In this document: piece by piece, positions 27,886-37,938 of the stretch
Layout: every line of letters starts with the position of its first letter
Position numbering within the stretch: the stretch's first letter is position 1
NCBI RefSeq assembly: GCF_009729545.1
Contig: NZ_WFIY01000004.1
Location: forward strand, 2,122,601-2,186,600
Source of the DNA: Acidianus infernus
Lineage (GTDB): Archaea > Thermoproteota > Thermoprotei_A > Sulfolobales > Sulfolobaceae
Length of the DNA stretch: 64,000 nt
Reading direction: 5' to 3'
Notes under the pieces: generated by a model
What the model was told of the DNA's origin: nothing
Database searches by the model: none
What the model saw: the letters and a program-made list of their open reading frames with translations, nothing else
Program-made: the position numbers and the translations under genes

Positions 27886-28304
27886 GATTGCGGAGCCTAA
27901 CCCGAATCCCATTGAGACTACTCCAGTAGCGAATCCCATTCTATCCCTAAACCATTTCATGGCTAAGTTTGCAGCTATCCCATAGAGTATCCCCTCTCCT
28001 ATGCTCCACGTTATGTAGAAAACGTAAATATTAGGGGATAGGTAAGTTCCTAAAAACCGATTGCAGATAAAATAGAGGAAATTGTTCCTATTGTTCTTGG
28101 ACCAAATTTATCCGCAAAATGACCTCCTATGGGTTGGAAGGCTGAAGAAAATATACTAAATAGTGTAAAGCCTAATGCTATCTGAACTAAAGTTACGTCA
28201 AAACCCGATTTAAGTAGAGGTTCTAACGCGTTCCACGAGTATTGATATAGCGAGTTAAAGCACATTACTATGAAGCCTATTATGATTAACTTATTCCTAT
28301 TCAT
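27885..28304 (-). pseudogene. MFS transporter, truncated and frameshifted
   Basis: The N-terminal frame starts MNRNKLIIIGFIVMCFNSLY and includes the MFS loop motif GGHFADKFGPRTIG, then stops. The next frame continues with FYITWSIGEGILYGIAANLA and MKWFRDRMGFATGVVSMGFG, the third and fourth transmembrane helices. The gene is cut at the tnpB junction near 27885, leaving about one third of a 12-helix transporter. The motif set resembles the oxalate/formate antiporter group. Confidence 0.7.
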
Positions 28305-28342
28305 AAGGTAGATTTTAAGTAGTTAATTAAAAAACTTAATAC

Positions 28343-29056
28343 TTATTGTCTCTTTACAACATATCTACTTAAAATAACAAAAATGAAACCGAAAACTATA
28401 ATACCGAAACTCCAAAGCAAGGATTCTATGTTGCCTGCAAATGAGTAATATAAAGCTTGTGAAACATAAGTGGTTGGTTCAAGGAATGTAATATATCTAT
28501 AAGGCAGTGGTATGAAGGTTATTGGAAAATATACTGGTGCAAAGAAAGATAGGACAAATCCTATTATTACCGAATATTGATTAGCTGCATACATATTTTT
28601 TATTCCCAGGCCTAATGTCATTCCCATCATTGAGCCCATGAATATTGAAGATATTAAGGCTACTATTAAATATGGTATCGATTTTATTTCAACATGAAGT
28701 AAGTATTCTCCTAAGATTAGAATTATTGGAATCATTATTAGGGTTGCAAGTCCATTACTTAATGCGATACTTATAGCGTATAGCTCTCTAGGAATCCCAG
28801 TTGCTACCATTAACGAGAATCTACCAGCATTTCTCTCAAAAGCTAACGATTGAGCTACTGATGTTAAAACTCCAACTGAAATATAAAATGTTATAGTTCC
28901 AGCAACTATATAAGGAGTTAATGAGTGGATTGAAATATAGCCGAATACCAGCATGAAACCTATTGGGAAGAGGATTGAGAAGAAAAGGAAAACTGGCAAA
29001 TATGCCTTAATCATTTTTATTTGCATTATTATTAGGTTAACGAATTCAGTCAGCAT
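28343..29056 (-). CDS. ABC-2 type transporter permease
   Basis: A 237-residue membrane protein with six predicted hydrophobic segments, for example PVFLFFSILFPIGFMLVFGY, YIVAGTITFYISVGVLTSVA and SLLWSFGIIVFGFIFVILSR. It is the membrane half of an ABC-2 exporter. It overlaps the ATPase gene (29046-29894) by 11 bases, so the two are translated together and form the exporter. Substrates of this class include drugs, lipids or polysaccharides; none can be named here. Confidence 0.85.
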   Translation of the reverse strand: MLTEFVNLIIMQIKMIKAYLPVFLFFSILFPIGFMLVFGYISIHSLTPYIVAGTITFYISVGVLTSVAQSLAFERNAGRFSLMVATGIPRELYAISIALSNGLATLIMIPIILILGEYLLHVEIKSIPYLIVALISSIFMGSMMGMTLGLGIKNMYAANQYSVIIGFVLSFFAPVYFPITFIPLPYRYITFLEPTTYVSQALYYSFAGNIESLLWSFGIIVFGFIFVILSRYVVKRQ

Positions 29057-29894
29057 TTCTAATCACTTGAAGGTAGATCTCTTCTAAACTTGGCATTCTG
29101 ACCTCAAATTTCCCGTTTAAGTTCATTATTAATCTTTTCAATTCTTCCTCACCTTTTACTTTATATACCTTACCGTTGGCATAGTCTATGACTTCATACC
29201 AGTCTGCGAATTTCTCTTTTATTTCTGCAGGTTTCCCTTCAACTATTATTCTTCTACTTAAAAAATATATCCTATCTGCCAACCGCTCAGCTTCATCTAA
29301 ATAATGTGTGGTTAATAGCATACTTCTACCCTCTCTTTTCATGTCTATTAATATTTCCCATACTTCTCTTCTTGCCTCCGGATCTAAACCCGTAGTAGGC
29401 TCATCTAAGATCAAGAGTTTCGGGTCATTTATTAAGGCCATTGCAATTAGCACTCTTCTTTTAAGCCCCCCAGATAAATCCCGCGCTAAAGTATTTCTCT
29501 TACTCGATAAATCTAATCTCTTTAATAGTTCTTCTCCCCTATTTTTTATAACCTCTTTAGATACTCCTTTTAATCTTCCCATATAATAAATGTTATCCCA
29601 TACTGTAAGATCTCCGTACGGTTCACATTCTTGAGGAATAACCCCTAATAATTTCTTTATTTGTCTGTCTGTAGGCTTCTTTCCTAAAACCTTTATCTCT
29701 CCCTTATTTGGGGATAACTCTCCATAAATCTGTTTTACTAGTGTTGTCTTTCCAGCACCATTAGGACCTAGAAGGGCTACTATTTCTCCTTCATTGACTG
29801 TCATGGAAATATCCTCATTTGCAACTAATTTTCCGTACATCTTCCAAACGTTTTTGACTTCAATCACATTCATATGTATTCCTATTAATTCCAT
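29046..29894 (-). CDS. ABC transporter ATP-binding protein
   Basis: A 282-residue ATPase with Walker A LLGPNGAGKTTLVKQIYG, Q-loop GVIPQECEPYGDLTVWDN, signature LSGGLKRRVLIAMAL, Walker B LLILDEPTTGLDPEARREV and H-loop LLTTHYLDEAERLADR. A 60-residue C-terminal extension follows, as in drug-exporter ATPases. The likely start is the second Met (MNVIEVKNVWKMYGK), since the first seven residues (MELIGIH) lie outside the domain. It pairs with the ABC-2 permease gene just downstream. Confidence 0.88.
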   Translation of the reverse strand: MELIGIHMNVIEVKNVWKMYGKLVANEDISMTVNEGEIVALLGPNGAGKTTLVKQIYGELSPNKGEIKVLGKKPTDRQIKKLLGVIPQECEPYGDLTVWDNIYYMGRLKGVSKEVIKNRGEELLKRLDLSSKRNTLARDLSGGLKRRVLIAMALINDPKLLILDEPTTGLDPEARREVWEILIDMKREGRSMLLTTHYLDEAERLADRIYFLSRRIIVEGKPAEIKEKFADWYEVIDYANGKVYKVKGEEELKRLIMNLNGKFEVRMPSLEEIYLQVIRNAD

Positions 29895-30039
29895 GGCTTT
29901 TTTAAATTTTTTGTAAAGTAGCGTTCACAAAATGTTAATAGAGTAGATCGGTTCAATGTGCTGAATAAAAATTCTTTGCTAAATATTTGTATAAGATTAT
30001 TAACTACTAAAATATTAATATATTTTTGCAAATAAATTG

Positions 30040-30080
30040 TTATTATAAAAAGCTTATAATGTATGCTCTCATTATATTTT
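30040..30080 (+). promoter_or_regulatory. Probable TATA-box promoter of trpB2
   Basis: TTATAAAAAGCTTATAATG lies 22-40 bases before the ATG at 30081. This spacing suits an archaeal TATA box at about -26 for a leaderless or very short-leader mRNA and supports 30081 (MIRIDLPQDEIP) rather than 30063 as the start. Confidence 0.45.
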
Positions 30081-31363
30081 ATGATAAGGATAGATTTACC
30101 TCAAGACGAAATACCAACAGAATGGTATAATATTTTACCAGATTTACCAGAGGAATTACCTCCACCTATGGATCCTACTGGAAAAGCTTTTGATTTGCTT
30201 AAAAAAGTCTTGCCTAGTAAGGTCCTTGAATTAGAATTTAGTAAAGAAAGATATATAAAAATTCCAGAAGAGGTCCTAGATAGATATTTACAAGTCGGAA
30301 GACCTACTCCCATAATTAGGGCTAAAAAATTAGAGGAATATCTAGGAAATTCTGTGAAAATTTTCTTAAAAATGGAAAGTTATACTTATACTGGATCTCA
30401 TAAGATTAACAGCGCTTTAGCCCACGTTTATTATGCAACTTTAGATAACGCTAAGTTCGTTACTACTGAAACTGGTGCAGGTCAATGGGGTTCTGCTGTA
30501 GCATTAGCTTCTGCACTATTTAAAATAAAGGCTCATATATTCATGGTTAGAACTAGTTACTTTGCAAAACCATATAGAAAATATATGATGCAAATGTATG
30601 GTGCTGAAGTGCATCCATCTCCTTCAGATTTAACGGATTTTGGGAGGGAATTACTATCAAGAGACCCTAATCATCCAGGCTCTTTAGGGATAGCGATTAG
30701 TGAGGCTGTAAAATATGCTGAAGAACACGGTGGAAAATACGTGGTAGGCAGTGTTGTAAACTCAGATATAATGTTTAAAACTATAGCGGGTATGGAGGCA
30801 ATGAGGCAAATGGAAATAGCAGGGGAGGATCCAGACTATATTATAGGAGTAGTAGGAGGTGGTTCAAATTACGCCGCTTTGGCTTATCCATTTTTAGGAG
30901 AAGAGCTAAGAAAAGGAAAGATTAGAAGAAAATATATAGCCAGCGGTTCCTTAGAAGTCCCTAAGATGACTAAAGGAGTTTATAAATATGATTATCCAGA
31001 CACTGCTAAATTACTACCTATGCTTAAGATGTACACTATTGGCTCAGACTTCATTCCCCCACCAGTTTATGCTGGAGGTTTAAGATATCATGCGGTTGCC
31101 CCTACTCTTAGTTTCTATTGATGAGCAAAGGAATAGTTGAAGCGAGGGATTACTCTCAAGAAGAAGCATTTAAATGGGCAAAGCTATTTTCAGAAATCGA
31201 GGGCTATATTCCAGCTCCAGAAACCTCTCACGCATTACCTATAATAAAGGAGATAGCGGACGAGGCTAAGAAGAGCGGAGAAAAGAAGACTATACTGGTG
31301 AGTTTCTCTGGTCATGGTCTCTTAGATTTAGGGAATTATGCCTCAGTATTATTTAAAGAGTAG
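30081..31363 (+). pseudogene. trpB: Tryptophan synthase beta chain (TrpB2 type), one frameshift
   Basis: The first part (30081-31121) has the TrpB2 N-terminus MIRIDLPQDEIPTEWYNILP, the PLP lysine in YTYTGSHKINSAL, TETGAGQWGSA and GVVGGGSNYAALAYPF. It stops after APTLSFY. The next frame continues MSKGIVEARDYSQEEAF and ends SFSGHGLLDLGNYASVLFKE, the family C-terminus. Restoring one base in AGTTTCTATTGATG near 31113-31116 joins the two into about 427 residues of normal length. TrpB2 condenses indole or O-phosphoserine-derived intermediates with serine to tryptophan. The single indel next to a T run suggests a sequencing error or a very recent mutation. No trpA neighbour, as usual for TrpB2. Confidence 0.88.
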
Positions 31364-31520
31364 TCTAACTTTATTTATTTTTGTGAAAAGTTCTCCAACC
31401 TTTTAATATGTAGTAGTTTATTATTAACACTAATTCGATGATACTCTTTCTCTCTCATTTCCCAGCTTTCCTTATTTTTGTTTCCCACTATTTTAGGTTT
31501 TATAGGCAGAGTGTTTACCC

Positions 31521-31793
31521 GTGGCGTAACTTATCCTTGCTTCTAATTTAGCAACGGCTTAAGGGATCATACACAGTCGCCCTCTGAGGGAAACAACACT
31601 ACCCTCCCAACTGGTTTTATCACTCCCAAGTGAGCAGTCATCAGTTGGGAGATCATTAGTAAAAATACAGTGTAATACTATATAAATTAACTATTCAAAA
31701 ACGGTATTTAGGAAATGATTTAAAACAACGAGTAGTTTCGTAAAAGTGTTACAATCTTAGGCAGTATCGTATTTGGATACTAGGGGATAAGAT
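31521..31793. repeat. Dispersed repeat family 2, copy 2
   Basis: Related to 22306-22503: both contain GCGTAACTT near the left, GGGATCATACAC, GAGGGAAA, GGGAGATCATTAGTAAAAA and AGTGTTAC(A)GTCTTA-type sequence. This copy has about 60 extra bases in the middle (ACTGGTTTTATCACTCCCAA and neighbours). Confidence 0.6.
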
Positions 31794-31867
31794 AAGCAGG
31801 AAGTTTTTTTTTAACTGCGTTAACTTTTCTAGTAATCTCAGTCCTATTAATAAATCTTTTACAAAAT

Positions 31868-32077
31868 GGGGATTAAGGGTGGAAAGCCTCGCCAATGGAT
31901 AGCCCCTTATAGATTTAAAAACTTGTCCAACTAGGCGACGTTAATGACGCTCCTCCCCAGCTCAAGTATGAGCAACCAGCAATAAGGGACTAGGTGAATA
32001 AAAGTCCTCACTCTTCCAATGCTCTGAGCCACCCGAATCGATGAACCCCCTTGGAAGGGAAACCCTTCAGGAGAAAG
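31868..32077 (+). repeat. Dispersed about 200-bp repeat, copy 2
   Basis: Begins GGGGATTAAGGGTGGAAAGC, contains GGATAGCCCCTTATAG, GACGTTAATGACGCTCCTCC, TGAGCAACCAGCAATAAGGG and CACCCGAATCGATGAACCCC, and ends AACCCTTCAGGAGAAAGTC at the stop of the next gene. It matches copies at 13668-13905 (inverted) and 40004-40181. Confidence 0.7.
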
Positions 32078-33151
32078 TCAGATCTCTAAAAAGTGATGAC
32101 TCCTCCTCTCACGTTCTGCACCGACATAATGCAACTCCCTCTCTGCGTCTATTTCCCTAATAGTCAACTTGAGTGGCTGATCAACCTTGATTTTTACTTC
32201 ACCGTGTTCTGGATGACTTACAGTCACGTACTGGCCCCCTGGTAAATAGTATGCGTCATCCCATAAAATCAAATTAATTCGCGAGATAATGTCTAAACCT
32301 ATCGGGAAGTCCTCTTGATCGTCTAACGAAGGTAAATTAACCATAACCGGTATTTGTCCAACGAAGACGCTCATACGGGTCTTGAGCTTTAATGGAAAAA
32401 CGCTGTAGAAGTAAATAGAATGTGAACCATGCTCAACCTCTACGCTCTCTGGCTTCTTAACTCTCCTAATAACGTCCAACACGTCGTTGACGCTTATGTT
32501 AACTAGCGGAGAGTCGAAAACGAGCACCTTCCGGTTACCCTCGTCGACTCTCCTTTTTACAGTGTTGTTTAACAACATCTCAATGAACTTCAACTCATCC
32601 TTATCAATTGACTGCAACGCTAAAGACTTGTTGTCAACAACTTCAATGTGATTGTCCAACATTATCGACAATATATTTGATGCCTTTGTTAACGCAACCT
32701 CCTCTAGCTTCCTTTTAGTCGAGATTGCTATATCACTTATCATCTCGTCCTCGTTTCTGTAAGCCTTAAAGTCAAACACTATCTCTCCTTGAACCCTAAC
32801 CCTTAGGCTGTCAAAACCAGAAGGTAGAGAGTAGTTTAACTCCCCTATGAACTTGTCAAAACCAATTGTCCTCCTCACCAGCTCATCAGTTGAGTTATCG
32901 CTTATCATCGTTCGTGGCTTAAGTACGAAGATCTTATTACCGTCAACGCCTATAACGTAGCTCTCCTCCTTACGAGGGCAAGTGACCACTACGTACTCTT
33001 TGAGGACAAAGGGGGTGCAAACGCCTTCCCTTACCCTGTCCATTAGCCCTATGAATGCCTTGTACATACCATCGTTTGAGAAACTCCTATAGTCGTAATT
33101 CAGCTTTTCCTTACCTTTAAGCACGTTGTATATTTCATTTAGCGAAGGCAT
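32078..33151 (-). CDS. Unknown protein, 357 residues
   Basis: A long intact frame without a recognised family. It is rich in beta strands and charged helices, lacks signal or membrane segments and has no obvious catalytic motif. Notable parts are VVTCPRKEESYVIGVDGNKI, SDIAISTKRKLEEVALTKAS and a C-terminal half with NLPSLDDQEDFPIGLDIISR. A dispersed repeat sits exactly at its 3' end (the last codons HHFLEI abut it), so the natural C-terminus may be altered. Codon usage fits a real gene. Confidence 0.6.
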   Translation of the reverse strand: MPSLNEIYNVLKGKEKLNYDYRSFSNDGMYKAFIGLMDRVREGVCTPFVLKEYVVVTCPRKEESYVIGVDGNKIFVLKPRTMISDNSTDELVRRTIGFDKFIGELNYSLPSGFDSLRVRVQGEIVFDFKAYRNEDEMISDIAISTKRKLEEVALTKASNILSIMLDNHIEVVDNKSLALQSIDKDELKFIEMLLNNTVKRRVDEGNRKVLVFDSPLVNISVNDVLDVIRRVKKPESVEVEHGSHSIYFYSVFPLKLKTRMSVFVGQIPVMVNLPSLDDQEDFPIGLDIISRINLILWDDAYYLPGGQYVTVSHPEHGEVKIKVDQPLKLTIREIDAERELHYVGAERERRSHHFLEI

Positions 33152-33904
33152 TATGCAGATCTAGAAACGACATATAATATCTTTTGCCCACGTGCAGTAA
33201 CTACCACTTTTCTTAAACTTTCTGTGCTAGTTATTGGTATTACCTCCGTCCGTTGACGAGAGGTAATACTTATAATATACAGGGAAGATTTACTAACATG
33301 CAAAAGCAAATCGAAAAGAAGAGGTACGTAGACGCTAAAGAGTCAGTGACGACTGTGATAGTGAGGAGAAGGTATGAGCTGGACTAAGCAGTGCTTGTTT
33401 TTTCTCCCTTATATCCACACTATTTTGAAGATCCACGTTAGTTTGCTTCGTATAGGTCTTCCAACTTCTTCACGTTTTTATCCAAACTGTCCTTTGTAAG
33501 TTATGTTACCGTCAGCCTTATCGCTATCGTTCAATTTTAACTCTATTTGCCTCTCACTCTAACTATGACTTTATGTTAATCATACTCATAACGTCTTGAG
33601 TCATTATCTGCAGCTTAACTTCGTTTATCAACTTATGGAGTTCCCTCAATATCACTTCATCTCGTCTAAAAACAAACCAACAAGTTCTGAAGGTCTTCCA
33701 AAAACTCTAAGTCCAGATCCTTGTTGTACTCCATATAATACAACCTTTCCGCATAGCCGTAAACTCTATCCCACGCCTTCCTTTAGCACATGTGCCTTAA
33801 CCAGTTCGGGAATTTTTCACGAAGCCAATATAGCCTATTTCCCCTTTGTGGTCATAAAGAAAGTTGAAAGCGTTAGACCTAACCCTTCAACGGCTAATGA
33901 GTTA
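33152..33904. pseudogene. Decayed gene region before CRISPR array 1
   Basis: On the minus strand, two frames of one former gene are seen: KAWDRVYGYAERLYYMEYNK then DLDLEFLEDLQNLLVCF, and after a frame change RRDEVILRELHKLINEVKLQ and IMTQDVMSMINIKS (about 33570-33790). A helical protein that I cannot identify; a Cas subunit remnant is conceivable. A separate 29-codon rightward ORF (33298-33387) has a TATA-like CTTATAATATA about 25 bases upstream but no known relative. Confidence 0.35.
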
Positions 33905-36900
33905 CTTTCAGTTCTTCCTTATTTCAACACTAATTACGGGATTTCGGTTTATCTAGCACATACTTTCAGTTCTTCCTTATTTCAACACAAGAAGGACAAG
34001 TAATACAGTCCATAAACGAATCTTTCAGTTCTTCCTTATTTCAACAAAATTATTTGTGGACTGACCTGATGCCCCAATTCCTTTCAGTTCTTCCTTATTT
34101 CAACGCATTAGTAATTGTAAGGAGAATTAGCATTGCCAACTTTCAGTTCTTCCTTATTTCAACTTGATTACAAAGTATCCGATTATGTAGTAGAATTTCT
34201 TTCAGTTCTTCCTTATTTCAACATTACGTTTTCGTTCAGACAACACTGAATACAACAGCTTTCAGTTCTTCCTTATTTCAACGACAGGTCAAAATTTTTG
34301 TTTTCACAGGTAAAGGACTTTCAGTTCTTCCTTATTTCAACAGGAGTGTGATGCACTAACATTCGCAATGGAAATAATCTTTCAGTTCTTCCTTATTTCA
34401 ACGACATACTACTACGTTTTCTTGTCCGAGAAAGGACTTTCAGTTCTTCCTTATTTCAACACTATTTTTTTATCTACGTATAAACAGGGTTTATCTTTCA
34501 GTTCTTCCTTATTTCAACCGACTATGAAGTGAGCGACTATACGGTGGAGTTCCTTTCAGTTCTTCCTTATTTCAACCACTAACACTGAACCCACAACCGC
34601 CCGTGGACTTCTTTCAGTTCTTCCTTATTTCAACAAAGGATTCCCTGGGTATGGTTAGGATCATTGCAACTTTCAGTTCTTCCTTATTTCAACAAATATA
34701 AGGGCTTACTGGATTTCGTTAGAAATAACTTTCAGTTCTTCCTTATTTCAACTACGATTTGTACTATATTGAAAGGGTGAGTTGAAACTTTCAGTTCTTC
34801 CTTATTTCAACTCAGAAGAATTGAACCAGACAAGGCATGGTATCTCTTTCAGTTCTTCCTTATTTCAACAAAATCAACAATCTCCATCAGATCAACAGAC
34901 TCCTTTCAGTTCTTCCTTATTTCAACTGTGGTTGTGCCTTGCATAGGGGTTGAATAGAATCTTTCAGTTCTTCCTTATTTCAACCCAGACAGCTACGTTT
35001 TCGATGGAGAAGTACCAGACTTTCAGTTCTTCCTTATTTCAACGATCCAGAACTTTAATAGCTTTGCCTGCCCCCCTATCTTTCAGTTCTTCCTTATTTC
35101 AACTATTTCTTAGCCAGGTTGCATAGGTTAGAAAAGAGCTTTCAGTTCTTCCTTATTTCAACGACAGCGTAAAATGGGAAGTTTACGCCTTGACCTCTTT
35201 CAGTTCTTCCTTATTTCAACATTCCCGGCTATCTCTGATATTTTTTGGGATAACTTTCAGTTCTTCCTTATTTCAACAGACAAATGCGCTGAGGGCATGG
35301 CGACTTGGGAACTTTCAGTTCTTCCTTATTTCAACTCTTCTGCCCGCTCTGCAGGAAAAAAATAAGACCGCTTTCAGTTCTTCCTTATTTCAACAAAATG
35401 AGAAATGTAAAATGGGGAGTGGGAAAATCTTTCAGTTCTTCCTTATTTCAACGGGAGGATTATAGTCTATGGTAGGTTAGCATTTACTTTCAGTTCTTCC
35501 TTATTTCAACGTATACACACAATTAAGCCAAAAAAAATCAAATATCTTTCAGTTCTTCCTTATTTCAACATTGGTGACGATATTGAAGTAAAATGTGATC
35601 CACTTTCAGTTCTTCCTTATTTCAACTTTACAAATTTACAATTTAGGTCAGAAATGTTTACCTTTCAGTTCTTCCTTATTTCAACAAGTTCAACTGCCAC
35701 GGCACAAATTGTATTGTCGGCTTTCAGTTCTTCCTTATTTCAACACATATTCATCAAATGGCATTAAGATTTTCAATTTACTTTCAGTTCTTCCTTATTT
35801 CAACATTTATAGAAGAACTGCCAGAATCCGAAGACGAAACTTTCAGTTCTTCCTTATTTCAACATTCGCAATTTTTACAAAATGACGCATCACCAGTCTT
35901 TCAGTTCTTCCTTATTTCAACGAAACTGGAATTCTTGCGACTTTGTAACCTTCATTCTTTCAGTTCTTCCTTATTTCAACTCGTATTCCTTAAAAACGAA
36001 ATTATACCTCTGATCTTTCAGTTCTTCCTTATTTCAACTTTTTCTCCAGTCCGTGACCCACAATCCTCTTGCCTTTCAGTTCTTCCTTATTTCAACCCAA
36101 GGATTTAGGTCTAATGATCTGGGGCGAGTACTTTCAGTTCTTCCTTATTTCAACGGAAGTACAAAAGGCAAAGGTAGTTAAATTATCCTTACTTTCAGTT
36201 CTTCCTTATTTCAACTCATTTTCGTAATGATATTTGTTTTGAAGAATCTTCTTTCAGTTCTTCCTTATTTCAACTGTAATAATTGTAAAAACTTGATGGA
36301 ATATTCAACTTTCAGTTCTTCCTTATTTCAACATACGTGGACGATTATCAAAGAGCCAGGCGGAATCTTTCAGTTCTTCCTTATTTCAACGGATGCAATG
36401 AGAAATGTGCCAGGGACTATAACATCTTTCAGTTCTTCCTTATTTCAACTTTACTTCCTCGTAGAACTTCTCCTCATTTTTCTTTCTTTCAGTTCTTCCT
36501 TATTTCAACATATTTGATTACTTGTGGATCGATAGCAAGTTAGCTTTCAGTTCTTCCTTATTTCAACTTGTCCAAATGCAATTTTCAATTCCTGTCGATA
36601 ACTTTCAGTTCTTCCTTATTTCAACTGGTTTTGGTGCGTTTATCAACAAACGATAAATAGCTTTCAGTTCTTCCTTATTTCAACTATCATTATTAACTGT
36701 CTTAACAAGTTTATCTACCTTTCAGTTCTTCCTTATTTCAACTGGTGAGAAAAAATGTTGTACCTATTAAATTCTTCTTTCAGTTCTTCCTTATTTCAAC
36801 CTTACCGATATTAATATCTTATTTTCTCCGGACACTTTCAGTTCTTCCTTATTTCAACAAAATGGCAGAAGGAAACCAAATTAAAACCTTTACTTTCAGT

Positions 36901-37091
36901 TCTTCCTTATTTCAACATGGCTGTAAAATGGGAATGGTAGCGATTGGCTACTTTCAGTTCTTCCTTATTTCAACAGGTTACTGACTATACCATTGAATAC
37001 TGGAACGATCTTTCAGTTCTTCCTTATTTCAACAGCAAATTGCTAATGATGGAAGCAATGAGCCCAACTTTCAGTTCTTCCTTATTTCAAC
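33905..37091 (-). CRISPR. CRISPR array 1 (about 55 repeats)
   Basis: A 24-bp repeat that on the plus strand starts CTTTCAGTTCTT and ends CCTTATTTCAAC recurs about 55 times with an average period of 58.6 bp, giving spacers of 33-38 bp. In the transcript sense the repeat begins GTTGAAATAAGG and ends ACTGAAAG. That 8-base end matches the A-U/C-UGAAAG 5' handle of Sulfolobales crRNAs, so the array is read leftwards with its leader at 37092 onward. The leader-distal end is at 33905. Repeats are nearly uniform, indicating recent or well-maintained activity. The repeat is identical to arrays 2 and 3. Confidence 0.97.
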
Positions 37092-37620
37092 CGTGCGTTG
37101 ATTTTCACGGCTTTTTCACGTTCTTTTTGCGTTCTGTGTAGATTAAACTACTTCATTTTAAGATAAAAACTTTACTTTTCACTAAAATTGATGGAAGGTA
37201 GAGTAGAAAAACTCTATCTCTCGATTTTTTGAAAGTAAGTTTTCAACACAAAAGTTTTTAAAGGGTATTTAAACCCCGGTAAAAGACGTAAGCGAATTTA
37301 CGTAAGAATCTACATGAAAAAATTTCCCAGATTATGAACATTTTCAAATCCCCTTGTTTTTAGAAGAAATTGAAAGAGGGTAAATACTCAAAGTAGATAG
37401 AAAAATTCTAGAGAAGGTGAAAGAACGTCCACCATTTTTATCTTCACGCTTAATTGAAAGAATTAAGGGATTTTAGGAATAATCTTAAAGTGTCGCTAAC
37501 AAATAAATAATTCCTAACTCCCCTACTTTCTAGGTGAAATTGAAAGAAAGTCATTTAGTAAAAAGAGTCAAGGTAGATAGAGAAATTGATGAACTCAAAA
37601 ATCTACCTGAAAAAATCTCT
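37092..37620 (-). promoter_or_regulatory. Leader of CRISPR array 1
   Basis: About 530 bases next to the first repeat, nearly identical to 56406-56920 (leader of array 3) and related in inverted form to 41440-41870 (leader of array 2). It starts CGTGCGTTGATTTTCACGGC, has AAAGTTTTTAAAGGGTATTT (TATA-like TTTAAA on the minus strand) and repeated GAAATTGAAAGA-type segments. Such leaders hold the promoter for pre-crRNA and the site guiding spacer insertion. Confidence 0.8.
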
Positions 37621-37758
37621 AAGTAATGCATATTTTTCATTTAATAACAAATTGTTCAATATGCAAGCAGATCTGCTCTAACTAATGCATATTTTTCATT
37701 TGGTTATGACGTTGAGAAAATGTCAGCTGACGACTCTAACTAATGCATATTTTTCATT
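37617..37758 (-). repeat. Three-unit micro-array A at the leader edge
   Basis: A 23-25 bp sequence TCTAAGTAATGCAT + ATTTTTCAT(T) occurs three times at 37617, 37676 and 37734 with unrelated 33-36 bp sequences between, giving periods of 59 and 58 bp. The second and third copies have C instead of G at one position. The equivalent place beside array 3 (56920-57060) also has three copies, with different intervening sequences. This has CRISPR geometry with another repeat. Confidence 0.75.
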
Positions 37759-37839
37759 CTTCTAGTTAATTCGTTTTAACGCATATTTTACCCATTCTTC
37801 TTGACTACGGAAAGAGTCACTCAGCGGAGGAGACAGGTA

Positions 37840-37919
37840 GAATAAACTCCGCAGCTAGTACGTCAACATCTTTCTCAACAACACTGTAACCGATATGAAT
37901 AAACTCCGCAGCTAGTACG
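37840..37919. repeat. 23-bp direct duplication around a unique 34-bp segment
   Basis: GAATAAACTCCGCAGCTA + GTACG is present at 37840-37862 and 37897-37919, separated by a 34-bp unique segment (period 57). The homologous region beside array 3 has a single copy at 57142-57164, with the same outer flanks. It looks like an insertion with target duplication of CRISPR-repeat length. Confidence 0.8.
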
Positions 37920-37938
37920 AAAGGTTACTAGTCCCCCC

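Noticed and set aside
35174..37141. Many open reading frames running through the CRISPR arrays, with recurring SVLPYFN, FSSSLFQ or FQFFLIST segments
   Set aside because: These segments are the three translations of the 24-bp CRISPR repeat; the frames merely cross repeats and spacers by chance.
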